Numbered from the stretch's first letter, positions 43,880-56,400 are shown. The stretch is DNA of 64,000 bases from Hofstenia miamia (GCA_004352715.1 SCFE01000022.1:1157279-1221278), one strand, 5' to 3'. Translations and numbers: made by a program. Notes: generated by a model from the sequence alone, not told the origin.

Positions 43880-44540
43880 AAAGGGGTGTCTCACGGTTAG
43901 TCTTTTAACCATAGCAAAAATTGCGGTTTTGCATTCTTTTGTCTATTAGTCACATTTCAAATATAGGTGACGGAGAATATTTAGGATAATATAAATAGCC
44001 TCACGAATGTGTATTGAATAGTTAATCGTGGACTCCGAGACAAACAACATGTTAATTGATCCTTCATAAACAAACGCATATGTACAGAATAATGTAAACA
44101 CCCAATTTGCACGTGACAATCTTTAAGGAAAATTTTAAATAACTCCGAAATCAAAGCAGTCTTTGAAACAGCTCTCTCCAATGGAATCGGGCTTAAAAAC
44201 CCGCTAAAGCAATTTCAACAAGTTTTTTGTTTGCGCCCATCGTAATGGCCACGAACTTAATTATATTGTGTATTTCTTAATGATAGATGATCTTAAAAGT
44301 TCTATGTTATTCAAAATAGAATTCTGATTTTTTATAAAATTTCAAAAACTACTATTGTAGGTGCAACAAGGTTAGACAAAAGACTAATAGTCATTTTCAA
44401 ATAGAACAATTTCTATTTCATAATTTGACTAATCGTAAACCGCAAAAGTCACTTTTTGGAGGTGCGACACAGTCTTTTGACTATAGTCAAAAAACTTTTT
44501 TACTATAGTCAAAAGACTAACTGTGTGGCAGCTCCTCAAA
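43880..44540 (-). mobile_element. TIR DNA element, copy B (inverted to copy A)
   Basis: A 660 bp element. The left end AAAGGGGTGTCTCACGGTTA and the right end CTGTGTGGCAGCTCCTC are imperfect inverted repeats with the core GGTTAGTCTTTT. Most of it matches copy A at 39487-40700 in the opposite orientation, without the mariner insert. It is non-coding. Target duplications are not resolved. Confidence 0.72.
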
Positions 44541-46316
44541 GGAATTAGGAGTTCAGTATGGTTCACAAACTCAAATGGGCAAAATTTAAAGATATTTAGA
44601 GGGTAAAGGGGAGCCTAAAGAGGTCTGAAAAAGTGCAAGAGAAAATAAGACAAAGCCTGAGACAATCCAGAAAGGTAACTCATGAACATAATAAAAATTG
44701 AATGGTAAACCAATGAATCTGGTGGTTTCTAACAGCAATAAACTTGTCTTTTAGCGAGTGTAAGTCCTACTTTTTCGTTTTCTCAGATTCTTAAAAATTG
44801 CATGTGAAAGATACTGGTGCATAAATTTCTCCACCAAGAAATAAAATATCCTCTAGATATTTGGCGCATTTATAGCTAAATGTTTTGCGCTGTATCACTC
44901 CAGGAAAAAAGTTTGCTAAATAATGGCTTTGGAATAAGGCACAATTTGCATATCTATTTAGTGTTGCGCAATCAGGTAATACAAATTTTATGCAAATTGG
45001 CTAATTAAAAATTGTTACTATGAAAAAACTTCCTGGAGTTACATAGAATGGTGTGTTCTGAGATCTTTAGTTGACCTTTATTTTTGGCTACAACAGTAAG
45101 CGTTGGCGAAAATTCATAATTTTGACATTTCTTAAATAAAATTCATTAATTCAATTTAAAAAATAATTATAATTGTAAAAGAATAAATTATACACATTTT
45201 ACAAGCAGCTGGTATATCCTTCATACCACTATCAGTGGAAGCTCTAAGAGGATGTTCATCAATTGCTATCAAAATATTCTCCAAGATGTCTTTTATGTCT
45301 TCTGCCAGAAGTGCCTTTTGCGATCTGAATATGATTTGTACATATTTTTTTCAGCAATTGTCAGTAATTTTATCAAGATATGGTGGTTAGGGTTCAAGCA
45401 ATTCATGTCTAATCTGTGACATCTGGATCACAAACTCATTAAATAGTGTTATCCTCAGCATCGATCACCCAAAAAAATCTTTGTAATGTTAATTTTATAT
45501 GTATTAATTTTCGTTCTTTTAAAAAAAACAATTTTACATTTGGTGATTCTTAAATATTCTATTTTTGTAATGTTAATTTTGTAAAATGTATATAATTTAT
45601 TCTTTTCTTAAATGAAATTGTTATTTGAATAAAAAATACACACACATAACCAGTATTTATTGCTGCATTGATTTGTAGATTATCATTTTAAAACATTTTT
45701 CATGAAGATAGCCGCTACAGAAAATTCTGATATAGAAAATTGTTCATCCTATCTATATGAATTTTTCCAACATTAATTTTATTAAACTTGTGGCAAATAT
45801 GCTGGTTTTAATCAAAAAGCCATTCAATTTCATTTAAAACAAATTAAAATTTTGAAAACCACTATTATACTGTAACCTCACTTTAACAGCAGAATTAAGT
45901 TTACTGTAATTGCATTTACATACCATTGCAATAATCTAGATATATTGATTTAGGATTGATGAAAAAATGTGTTATATAAATGATGGGATTTTTACGAAAT
46001 TATATTGAGAATGCGGGTCAAATTAATAATGGAAAACCCTAATTATTAATGTACTGAAATATGTTAGCATTTCAAGTAAACACCAAAAGCACTTTACAAA
46101 TATAGTAAAAAATAGAACTCAGTAAATTACAAATTTAACCACTCAAATGAATTCATTCATTAATATTATAAAACTATGTGATAATGATTCCTATTGCACG
46201 CATACAGCAACAAATTCTAGTAGTTGACAACTTCATTCAAAATGTGAACAATTATTGAAGTGGTCTATAGGCCACAAAATACAACACCTGAATATAAGTA
46301 AGTCCAGCACCTAATA
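44541..46316. other. Intergenic, 3' side of TRABID
   Basis: No gene is recognised. It contains the dispersed repeat at 45136-45301 and probably the 3'UTR of the TRABID gene near its right end. Confidence 0.4.
45136..45301. repeat. Dispersed repeat, copy 2
   Basis: Same as 32829-32990, same orientation, about 95% alike by eye. Confidence 0.8.
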
Positions 46317-46496
46317 CTAAGAATCCTGAAGATTGATGGTAGTGGATAGAAGTCTATAACGCTCCAACCAAACATCATTCATGTGTGAAATGAGAGAATG
46401 GTGTCTAGTTCGAATGGTTAACTTTGCTACTAATAAGCCTCCGTCAGTCATTTCACACTCAAGCCAGCGACTTAACATAACTTCCTCTTCTCCACG
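46317..46496 (-). CDS. ZRANB1: TRABID last coding exon
   Basis: The acceptor ACTTTAG|CG keeps phase 0. The exon reads LSRWLECEMTDGGLLVAK, matching the conserved REWLDCC..GG.LVA end of TRABID, then HMNDVWLERYRLL, and stops at TAG (46319-46317). It lacks the acidic tail of the vertebrate protein. Confidence 0.85.
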   Translation of the reverse strand, partial: RGEEEVMLSRWLECEMTDGGLLVAKLTIRTRHHSLISHMNDVWLERYRLLSTTINLQDS

Positions 46497-49400
46497 CTAA
46501 AGTAAATTATAGCAAAAATATTCTTAAGTACATATATATCTCACACTGACTGTGATTTAAAATACATACCTCAGCGCGGCTAAGGAAATGTACTGGTAGA
46601 AGATTACGCTTTGCATCTGTTAATGGCAAGTAAAACACACATTCTTCAATTTCTTCTGATTTATTAGCACCAGCACCTAAAAAGCAAAACCAATAGCACA
46701 TAGCAACAACAAAGGAGACTAAAAAACCTATTATACAAATAATGATAAGTATAACGAAATAAGTTCATTTTGCCTAAACATCTTATAACTTTTATGATTC
46801 TTCTATGAAACTATTTAGTAGTTGATCTAGTAAAATGCATTACAATCACATGCAATACAACTTTATGAAACTATTAGAAGTATTTTTATTTTAATAACTA
46901 AAGACATGAGGAAATTACAATACATCCACGAAAATAAGCAAAACTAGAATCAGTATAACAATCTATTGGAGAACTCAGCTTAGCAGGATTTGCCACCCCA
47001 TCAATCAACTTCTAGCACTCTATCATAGCAATGATTTTTGAGCCGATTTGTAAGTCCAGAGGTTCCTTATAGTTTGGGAATATCAATGAAGATTAAAACA
47101 TTTTTGTATTGTATTCCGCGACAACAACGAAGTGGTTCTAATTGATATACCGATAAAAATCAGTCATTAAATGTTGATCACAAAAAAACCCGAGAGGCTT
47201 CAATAACAAACCAATGCCTGGCTTCAAAATTGGAATCGATTTTCAAAGAGTACTTCCATGATTCTATTCTCAGTGAATATAATTTGCTCAGTCCTCAGAA
47301 AAGCCTATTATAGAACCAGATTTTCCAAAATTATTCTTCATCAATTTACTGCATATGTTTCATTTTCACCATTCTTATTGTAACATTTAATAGATGTTTA
47401 AATAGCCACTCCTTTGAAATACTATTATCAGGTAGGTGCCTAATTATTGCAGGTTTTTCAAGAAATTTCGCTGTTTGGGTGAACATTGAAATGAATCTTT
47501 CCGAAATATATACTGACTGAATAAGTTTCTTTTCTGTGCATCCTCAAAGGCAACAAAATTTTAAATTTCTTTATAAAATATCAATTAAACACAAGGCTTT
47601 GACTACAGTCTTAATACATATAAATTATCATTTTCTTCAGAATGCGTATCAAAAATTCTCTCCATATTCGCTATATTACCACTTCAAAAAAAGTGGAGTG
47701 CAGTACAAACATTTCAATATACAAACGAACTTTATGAAAGCTTCATGACTGGTGTTCACCAAGACCACCAATATGGACTATTTGACACCTGCTCGCAATC
47801 GTTACTAAGTTTAAAAAGCATAAAAAATTGGCAGGATGAATCCCACAAAACCTTCCGATATAAACAACAAGGAACGAGTTTGGATGACTTAGTGATCAAA
47901 AAGTGGATTGATTTTAACAACAGCAATTTCTTTACACATGAAATCGCCAATCAATCAAATGGGAAACAATAGTTAGATGGTGAATATGTACCAGAATAAA
48001 AGTTTTAAATTTTTGTCAAATATTGTTTTTTATTGAAAAAGTTGTAATAACTATATCAAAGAACAAATATGTGTTGACATCTTCATGAATCAGCCAATTT
48101 GATCTTAAACATAGCATTGGATAGGTTCTTGAACATATTAACAGTTTAAAGTTAATGAACTGCAAAATATTGCCTTTAATTCAAAATGATTGGTAAACAA
48201 AAGCATCCGTGACAATAAAAGAACAACAGCAATCTAAATTTGCAAATGTGCTGACCATCTTTAAAATTGCATCTTGGCAATTGTCAAAACTAATTCATTT
48301 ATGCATACATCAAAAACTTAATTAAGACCATAAAACAGAATAAATGTTATGAGCGACTCAAAGTGTTAAATGGAGTAAAAAAAGAATGTTAATGCATTGT
48401 ATTGCAAATTGACGTGTAAAATATAATGCACATGCATATTTAAGCAAAATAACAGAAATTTTATAATTTTAGTTAAAAACTCAGAGTTTTATAACCCTTA
48501 TCAACCCAGAAAAAGTATATAAATTACCGTTACTATCGGTGAACTTATATCGACTAGGCACCAAAGCCGAAAAATGTCCTCTAGTATATCCCAATACGAT
48601 AGGATTTGTGGAACACAGAGAAGGCTGCTCCCAAAGAAGTGGTAGATAAACACCTTCAAACCTAAACATATGGAAGGTAATTATTTCCAAAAATATCCCT
48701 AAACAGTAGTAACTCTCCGAAGCTATTTACGTCTAAATTAATCAACGAAGTGATTGAAGGATTAAAAACAAAAATGAAAATGGAAATTTTAAAAATTAAC
48801 AAATACAGTTCAATATATTTGACAGCGAACTGTAGTAGGCGCGGATAATTCCACTGCAAGAATAGAATTTACTGAGACTAACTATAAATATTTGAACATT
48901 AATTAACGCTAACAGTTGAAACCATTGATTTTGGCAACAGCGCAGCCAAACGTAAATTCAGTGCATGTCTACGTAAGCTCAGAGAAAACGCTGTTTGCAA
49001 TGGTTGCATGATACTAAATTGAATCGCAAACTTATTGTCTATAGATATTGAACATGCATATACAGGGTGTAACAAAAGTAATCAGACGCTTCATTTTACG
49101 AGAAATCTAACTTTATTCATAAGAGTAGGAATAAAAAAACGAATCATTCATCGTAAAATATACAGTGTAGCGAATCTAAAACAACTTACTGAGGTTATAA
49201 TGTCCAAAAAGATTAATCATAAAAGAAGAAAATGTTAATAGAGAATGTTCGAAATGATGACCATCATGTTCAATACATTTGCAAATCCAGTCACGAACAG
49301 ACCGGCACACCTTGTTCACCAAATCTAGTGCTATGGCACGAATTTCATCGGTAATAGCATACTTCAGATCGTCCATAGTGTGTGGGTTTCTACCATAAAC

Positions 49401-52400
49401 TTTTATCTTTAGTAAGTAAGCCTTTATCACTGAAGTCAGTCTCTGATCAATAGGAATGACGATTTCAAAAATTTGAATGAAAAATCTGAACCCCAAATCG
49501 ATTAAACATATAACATCGCTGTTGCAGCAAGGGGAACCATCACAGTTAAATTTCCATCGTAACTACAGTTCTTGCTTTCATTTTGCAAGCGTCTGGTTAC
49601 TTTTGTTACACCGTGTACATAGAGGTACACACTCTAATATTAGCAAAATTCTTCCAAATTAGACAATTCAATTTTTAAACTACAAAAGTTTGAAAAAAGT
49701 TTCCATGCATCCAATGCAAACCAAAAAACGTTCGGCAGAGTTCCAGAATAACCTTCATTACGTCTCAATATAATATAGTCTATTATATTAAGTATAAGCA
49801 ACCTACATTTTATATATTGCAACCCATGCTAAAACAATTAATCACAATTTGTGAATAAACTTGCTGAGTGCATAAAAAGTTTTGGTCATGGCCGATGACT
49901 ATCTAACCAAAAAAGAAAATGTCTCAAAAATTACAATATCGTGAAGTTTTACAAATAAATCAAATCCTGTTAAAAATGTGGTAAAAACCAATTTCAGTTT
50001 ACCTTACCATTTTGTGGCAATTCAAACTTAGGCTCATTCACATTGTATTTTCGAAAGCCTGTTTTTGAATTTATTACTGCAAAGGTATTTAAAGCTTCAT
50101 GAAATGTATATTAATAACTATTTATTAAAACAATAACCAAATAATTTTTAGTTGCATTATATGCTTAGAATAGTATATTGGGATTGCAAGAAATGAAGCA
50201 CTGAAGATAAAACGACCGATTATTAGAAAGAATTAATCGAGACTTTAAAGCTATTAAAAATTATATCATGTAATAATTTATGTTGAGAATAAAAACTGAG
50301 ATACATACCTAGCGTATGTAAGATTACCACCTTGCAAAGATTTAATTAGCTTCACACCATAAACAATTACTGGCCTTCTAAGGATATGAGCGAGGAGAAA
50401 TATGTGCGGTTGTTCGAGCGCTTCCCCAGGCTGACCAGCAATATTAACAAGGACATTCCAATCATGTGCCATTTGGCTTTCTTCTAAGAAGTAACCTTGC
50501 TCCTCAGCTAGTAATTCTTCATAACTTTGCCAACGGGGATAAATTCTAAAAGTGTATAATAGAAAACAATAAAGAAAATATTTTATCAAGGTCGCCCAAT
50601 ATATCAAAAAAACAAATTTTAAATATACATTACACAAATCACAAGTAAAGATGCTTCAGCCTTGCTGACCAGAAATGTCTCAATGTATGCGGCAAGGGAG
50701 ATTTTTAATACTTTCCCCAATTCATAATGGAAATTAAGTATATGAAATATGGAGGTAGAAAATGTTACAGTGTTATACAGACAATAGAATACCACTACTG
50801 ATATGTAATAAATGCATATATGCGAATAAATTTTTTTCTAAGTTTATAACTAGAAGCAAATAACATTATAAATGTTTTCCCTTGTGATTTAAGAGGTAAA
50901 CAACTGTGAGCCATGTTGCTACAATAGGTTTACATGTATGATGAAAACCATTGCATATTAAAGACTAAAAATGAATACAAAAAATTTTAGACTTTCATTC
51001 CACAATAATAAATTGGAAAGCACATTAATAAAACTACAATTTGATTTATTGAAATTAATAATAAACTATAAAATACAATTTCAGCTAGCAATAGAACATG
51101 CATGCTCTGAAAACCCGCGAAGGTATGCATAACAATTTTAATAAATAAAAAATGCGTCATACTTTAATTTACAATCTCTGAGAGTGTCTGCCAAAGCATT
51201 TCTTAAAATATTGCTAGTATCCAAGACGCCCCACGAAGCTTGCAGAGCTGAGTCTAGCAAACAATCGCCAGCTGTACGATTCCACAGAGCGTAAAGTTTA
51301 CTATTAAGTTTTGAGGTGATTTCGCGACTCCAATTGATGGTTCCCGTCGACTCAAGTTCTAAGAAAAATATTGTAAGCGTTATAAATAGAGGGTTCCCGT
51401 GCAGTTCAAGGCGATAACAGAGTGTTCGCACACCCTAAAGTTCAAATTTGCAGGCAATTCCATGCAGAACTTAGAATATTTTCTCTTCAATAAATAAGTA
51501 ACAGTAACATATGCATAGTCAAGATAAAAAGGAATATTTTAGGCAAAGCAATAAATTCATTTCTAGACATTAATTCCAGCATTTCAGCGCGGACACCCTG
51601 TTTACGATTACATCAATGGGACAAATTCGGTTTATACATCCCGTATATTTCAAATTACAACAAATCATACAAAATCAATACTATCCAGGTTTTATTTAAT
51701 ATCTTCAAATTACAAAAATCTAGCATCTGCGGCTAACAAAATGTTAAAAAATTCTAGAACGTGGCGGCTATACCTACAAATATCTTTGTTATGGGCATAA
51801 AGATAATCTATTAAACAAGCAACAAAGAAATATGAGCATGATAAATATATTTTAAGTGCATGAAAACGTAAACAGCGTTGAGTGAAATACATTGTAAATA
51901 TCATTACCACAAATGTTGAATTCTGATGATATTTCTCGAATCGAAACCGGTTAATATTATATTAAGCACATTAGTATATATATATATATGGTTGTTTTTC
52001 GTTTTGTACCCAGCGCCAGTTTTGAGCAAGAACCCCTGTACCCAGCGCCAGGTGACCATGTGAGGCCTAAAAAATTACCCTAATTTTTTTGATATATCTG
52101 TTAATGAGGACCCTATATGAGATTATGTACAAAAACTTGAGTCCGAACTCGAACTTTTTCAAAAACCCATATACCCTGCGCCAGAAAGTGTACGGGGGGC
52201 CAGTAAATATTTCCTGAAAAATACCCAGCGCCAATATATATATATATATATCCCCTTCGGACATGCACATTGTATGGAAGTGTTACAAAATATTTATATG
52301 GTGGCTCAGCACTGTTAGTTTCAATTGTATCTGATTACATTAAGAAATTTTTTCTATTGTTAGTATTTTCATTGAAATTGACTGTGCTCATTTGTACAAA

Positions 52401-54657
52401 TTGTGAACCAAACATGACATTTAATGACATATTTTTGTGGAAAACATTTTATTTTGAGTGACTTATGAAGTATTACATTGAAATCAAGCAAAAAATGTTT
52501 CTTTTGAAGCTGTATTTTAAATTGTGAATAACTCAAATTCAACTAGTTTCACCAAATTCTCCACTTTGCAGAATGCTAATTTTTAAAAGGTTGCTTCAAT
52601 ACTAAATTATACCAATATTTAGACCAAAATAATTTTAAGATAACGAAAAAGTTGTGTAATTTAATAAACAAAGATATTCAAGGTTGAATATAAATGCACA
52701 ACTCAATAAATATCTAGTTTCCACATGTGTACAATTGACCACATTGTGTCTCAAGGGGATATATATATTTACTAACCAGCTTCGATGTAAAATCTTTATC
52801 AGCTCAAATTTTGGGTAAATACAATATACAATGCATTACATTAAATTCTTAATTATTAAGGCTTCAAAAATTTTTTGTATCAAATGCTTTCATAATGATT
52901 TTAAAATTGTAGGTCTTCGATTGAGGTTCATGATGAGTGTAACTTCAAAATTTAAATGCTCGGATAGAGGTTCATTAACCATTTCTTTCAAGCAAATACG
53001 AAGATAGCTTATATAACTAAAATTCCTATAATGAAAACAATTGATCTCTGTTTTGGAATTGCAAAAAATCTGTTTAATTGAAATAAACAATTATTTTTAC
53101 ATCTAGAAATTACTTTCAAAATGACTGTATGCTTTCGCTTAATCATTATCAATTGCTCTCATAGTCACTCTGAAAATCGATTGATTAGGCATTCTTAATC
53201 TGCATCAAGGCTTAACCTCCCACTTGAGTTCTTCGTGGACAACATCAAGTCTACAAGTCACAAAAATCAAGAACAAAGAAAACACGATTAGAAAACATTA
53301 AGTTACCAAAAATTAGGACTTAGGATTGTCAATTAACAATTTTGGTAATTTTACTCCTTTGTAACAATAGAATACATAATTTTAGTAAATTTAAATCGAA
53401 ATTAGCGTTTATGTAGAAAGATTCAGAGTCTAAAATAATTATATTTCATAATCAAGTATTAAATACTTGACAATGGAATATACATATATTTTATAAATAA
53501 AGAACGTATTTAACAATTATAAACTAGCACAACTATGTTGAATTAGCTTGATAGGGTTTGTAAAATATCTGATTTGTTAGCTAAAATTTTGCAACATACC
53601 TTCTTGAACACCGATATCGATGATTTCTTGAAGCAACTGTTTCTGAACAATAGCTGGAAAACTAGCAATTTCTAAAAAAGGAATTAAGTATGAAAAAATA
53701 AATATGATTACCACTCGGAAGTCCATATGTTAATATTTCGGAGGCAGCTGTACAAGGAAATTGTCCTTTGCGACGACGCAAAGAGGAACATAAGGCTCTG
53801 TTGATTTCAATTGATATTTCAGGACTTACATATGCAGGCGGTTGCTTCCTTGCAGAAACTGTGTCATCTGATGAATGAGGATGTGCAATAAGAAGTGCAA
53901 TGATATCTTTTTGTTGGTATGCAATGGCTAAATTTAACAAAGATTTTCCTGCTTCTAGAGCGCCAAGCGATATTAAGTGGACTTCATCTATAGTGATCTG
54001 ACGAGCACGATCACCACCCGCAGCTAAATAACGCTCAACTGCAACAATGTCTCCAACAATGCAACCTTTGCAAGCTTTATAAAAATAAACGTCTAGTTTG
54101 GAAATAAATCTCCGTTTGTTATTACCAACTGATAAACACTTTAGTCGCCGTTCTAAATCGCATATCGATTTATTATTAGTAGACACAGAGACGGAGGAGC
54201 GCTCATGTAAACATAATACGCATTTCGAAGCTTTCATATGATTATCATATGTGCATTGGCTACAATTCCATTTACGTCTTCCATTTGAGCGTTTATTATT
54301 GGTCATGGTTTCTTCTTCTGAACCGGGAATAGGAGAAATTGTTTCTGGACGTAAACCAACTCTGCAAGCTGTGCATGTTGTAGATTTCATCCAATTTAAA
54401 TATGTGCATTGCCCACAAGTCCATTTATCTAGATTTACATCAGAAACAGAACTATTGCCGCTACTAGTACCTGACGTAGACTCACATGAGGGAAGATATT
54501 GAATAGAATAATCCGAAGAGGATGTTGGAATCACCATGTCCGAATATGAAGGACGCTGAGCACCACACATTGCACATCGCACAGTTGCAGTCCAATTATG
54601 AAAAGTGCATGCCTCGCATGCCCATTTTTTGCTACTGCTACCGTCATCCGATATCAT
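46317..54657 (-). CDS. ZRANB1: TRABID/ZRANB1 K29/K33-type ubiquitin deubiquitinase (spliced gene, whole extent)
   Basis: The coding segments are 54657-53712, 53671-53600, 51358-51163, 50545-50309, 48661-48528, 46676-46570 and 46496-46317, all joined in phase, giving 623 residues (human is about 708). Three NZF ubiquitin-binding fingers lie at about residues 11-36, 78-99 and 129-150. An ankyrin-type ubiquitin-binding region is at about 185-320. The OTU protease domain has catalytic Cys372 (TAGDCLLDS) and His513 (YTRGHFSALV). Known TRABID cleaves atypical ubiquitin chains and acts in Wnt and immune signalling. The start ATG at 54657 lies just before NZF1, after a splice acceptor at 54686. The protein is shorter than the human one in the linkers between the fingers. 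Nothing suggests inactivity. Confidence 0.93.
46570..46676 (-). CDS. ZRANB1: TRABID coding exon 6
   Basis: Encodes GAGANKSEEIEECVFYLPLT and ends LPVHFLSRAE at a GAG|GTATGT donor, matching the strand after the catalytic His in the OTU domain. The intron to exon 7 is 73 nt. Confidence 0.88.
47100..48480. other. TRABID intron 5, no feature recognised
   Basis: Plus-strand frames at 47536-47748 and 47745-47972 have no recognisable domain and are probably chance. Confidence 0.4.
48528..48661 (-). CDS. ZRANB1: TRABID coding exon 5 (catalytic His)
   Basis: Encodes FEGVYLPLLWEQPSL and LGYTRGHFSALVPS; the His of GHFSALV is the catalytic histidine. The acceptor TGTTTAG completes the AG|G codon; the donor is AACG|GTAATT. 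Confidence 0.92.
49063..49615 (-). mobile_element. Mariner-derived deletion element, copy 2, in a TRABID intron
   Basis: The same family as 39692-40259: CAGGGTGTAACAAAAGTAAT at the left and its near-exact complement at the right, TA on both sides, and a decayed transposase scrap on the minus strand. It lies in the intron between TRABID exons 4 and 5. Confidence 0.9.
50309..50545 (-). CDS. ZRANB1: TRABID coding exon 4
   Basis: Encodes IYPRWQSYEELLAEEQ, WNVLVNIAGQPGEALEQ and HIFLLAHILRRPVIVYGVK, the core OTU segment typical of TRABID. The acceptor ACTTTTAG and donor CTAG|GTATGT keep the frame. Confidence 0.93.
51163..51358 (-). CDS. ZRANB1: TRABID coding exon 3 (catalytic Cys)
   Basis: Encodes NSKLYALWNRTAGDCLLDSA; the Cys of GDCLLDS is the nucleophile. 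The acceptor TTTTTCTTAG and donor TTAAA|GTATGA agree in phase with the neighbours. Confidence 0.93.
51972..52252. repeat. TA-flanked repeat with iterated TACCCAGCGCCA motif
   Basis: Four direct occurrences of TACCC(A/T)GCGCCA (near 52007, 52039, 52173 and 52229) in about 240 bp, bounded on both sides by TA runs. GC-rich motifs stand out against the AT-rich intron. It lies in the TRABID intron between exons 2 and 3. No terminal inverted repeat was found. Confidence 0.65.
53600..53671 (-). CDS. ZRANB1: TRABID coding exon 2
   Basis: A 72-base exon reading IASFPAIVQKQLLQEIIDIG, matching the linker between the ankyrin region and OTU domain. The acceptor CCTTTTTTAG follows an intron of only 40 nt; the donor is GAAG|GTATGT. 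Confidence 0.85.
53672..53711 (-). other. 40-nt intron of TRABID
   Basis: Runs from GTAATC to TTTTTTAG. Reading through it shifts the frame into a stop; removing it restores homology with TRABID. Confidence 0.75.
53712..54657 (-). CDS. ZRANB1: TRABID coding exon 1 (three NZF fingers, ankyrin-type region)
   Basis: It contains KKWACEACTFHNWTATVRC, DKWTCGQCTYLNWMKSTTC and RKWNCSQCTYDNHMKASKC, each with the W-C-x2-C...N...C-x2-C of NZF/RanBP2-type fingers. FYKACKGCIVGDIVAVERYL and SLLNLAIAYQQKDIIALLIA of the ankyrin-type ubiquitin-binding region follow. The exon extends 5' to an acceptor at 54686; a seven-codon upstream ORF precedes the start. Confidence 0.93.
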
Positions 54658-54799
54658 TACATGTAATTGATTAATAGCATCGTTTCCTAAAGATTGGATT
54701 ACGAAAAGTTTTAAATATGAAATACATTTAGCAAACCAAAGTATAAATACGAATATGCAGATCATTAACAAAAACAAGAATAATGCCATTACATTTAAG

Positions 54800-56400
54800 C
54801 CAAAATTGCCAAATTTAGGAGATTAGAATGTTACCCATTACAGCAATGCTATTTTATGAAAAGTTCTCCAACTGGGTAGGTAAATACCAATTTTGCAGTA
54901 AACTCTTCCACTGTTTAAGTAACTTCTACTAGATGAGAACTGCAAATTCAAATTTTGAGAATCGAATCTAATCCGAACCTTTTTAAAACTTTCGAATTGA
55001 ATTTTAAAAGCACGGTTCTTAAATATTATACTAAAAATGAAAAATGGTATTATTTGCCTAGATAATTACTGATACTTATCGTATCAGTTTCCTTGGCATA
55101 TTAACTACGTTGATTTCAATTTACTATTCAACTAAAAAACGCATTTCTAGATGAAGAACTGGCAAATATAGATAAGCATTGAAAAATATATCTTCGTGAT
55201 TAGATTGAAGCACAGCTTAATAAAAAATATACACTTATTGTAATCTGTTGTTTGACTATTGCAAAATTATTAGCGCGGGGATTTGAGAAGACAATTGAAA
55301 CATAAGCTCTAAGGGTATCATGCTATTGCCAGAAAATAACAAAAAGTAAAGATAGTATAAAAACTGCTGAGTCAAAATAAATGATGCTAATAAAAAAACA
55401 GAAAATTTTCTGTGAGCGTCAATTGATTCGAAAATACGTTGTACCAAATCGAGAAAGAAAGAATTCGAAATGATTTTCTATACTCACTATGCCTTTTAAT
55501 AGGTTCACTTATATTGCATTATTAAAAATTTGTTTAAATTAAATGACATTACACGCTTTCAATAATGATGCAACACTATCGCATTTGACGGAGATTAGGT
55601 CCAAAATACTACAATTTTCTAAAATAGACTAAAATCTACTGACATTTCAACTGCTTATGAATATTGAACTGCTGATCCAATTTCTAAATTTCAAAAAATA
55701 TATTCCGGATTTGAAAAGGCCCCATTCTCAAGTTCATTATGTTCAATTTACTCCCAAAGTGAATCAGATGCTCCCAAACTATTATTAAAATTTCTTGAGT
55801 CAACTCAAGTTTAGATCGCTTTCTCAAAAAAATATCGAAGCAACGATGTTACATGAATAAATCTAAAACTGATAGTACACTGTCAAATTCTGTAAAAATA
55901 AGTTCAATAAATAAACTGATTAACTTTATAATTCAAAGTAAAATATTCATATATAGAGAACTATTCATTAAATAGTTTGCAATCTTATTATTAAAACCCC
56001 TCATAAAATACTGAATAAAACTAAGTGACGGTGCATGTTTGAAATATGAATGTTTCACATTGCATAAAGCACAGCATTAATTAATCGAAATTTTCTGAAA
56101 TGTAAGAGGTAAATTTAGAGGAATTTTTTCAAAATTTTCGAATATCAACGAAATCTTTGTTTAAACCTAGACCAGAAAATATAATTTCAAATTTCTACGG
56201 CAATTTTTTGAAATTAGCTATATTATAAGATTATTAAATACCACTATATATAGGGTGTTACCTATATGTTGATTAAAATTAAAAAAATTTGGTAAGATTT
56301 GTCCTCCCATTTCTTAATTTACAAGGATGCACCCAAATTTTAATCAAATGCGAAAACTACGATTTAAGAGTCTAGGTTTTACAACAGTTGCAGGTTATCT
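54800..56400. other. Upstream of TRABID, nothing recognised
   Basis: AT-rich. It should contain the TRABID promoter and 5' non-coding exon, but I cannot place them. Confidence 0.4.

Noticed and set aside
54251-54502. 83-codon plus-strand frame
   Set aside because: Shadow of TRABID exon 1.
54658-54789. N-terminal hydrophobic extension of TRABID (MALFLFLLMICIF)
   Set aside because: It lies upstream of a good splice acceptor at 54686; TRABID is not a membrane protein, so this is intron sequence read through.
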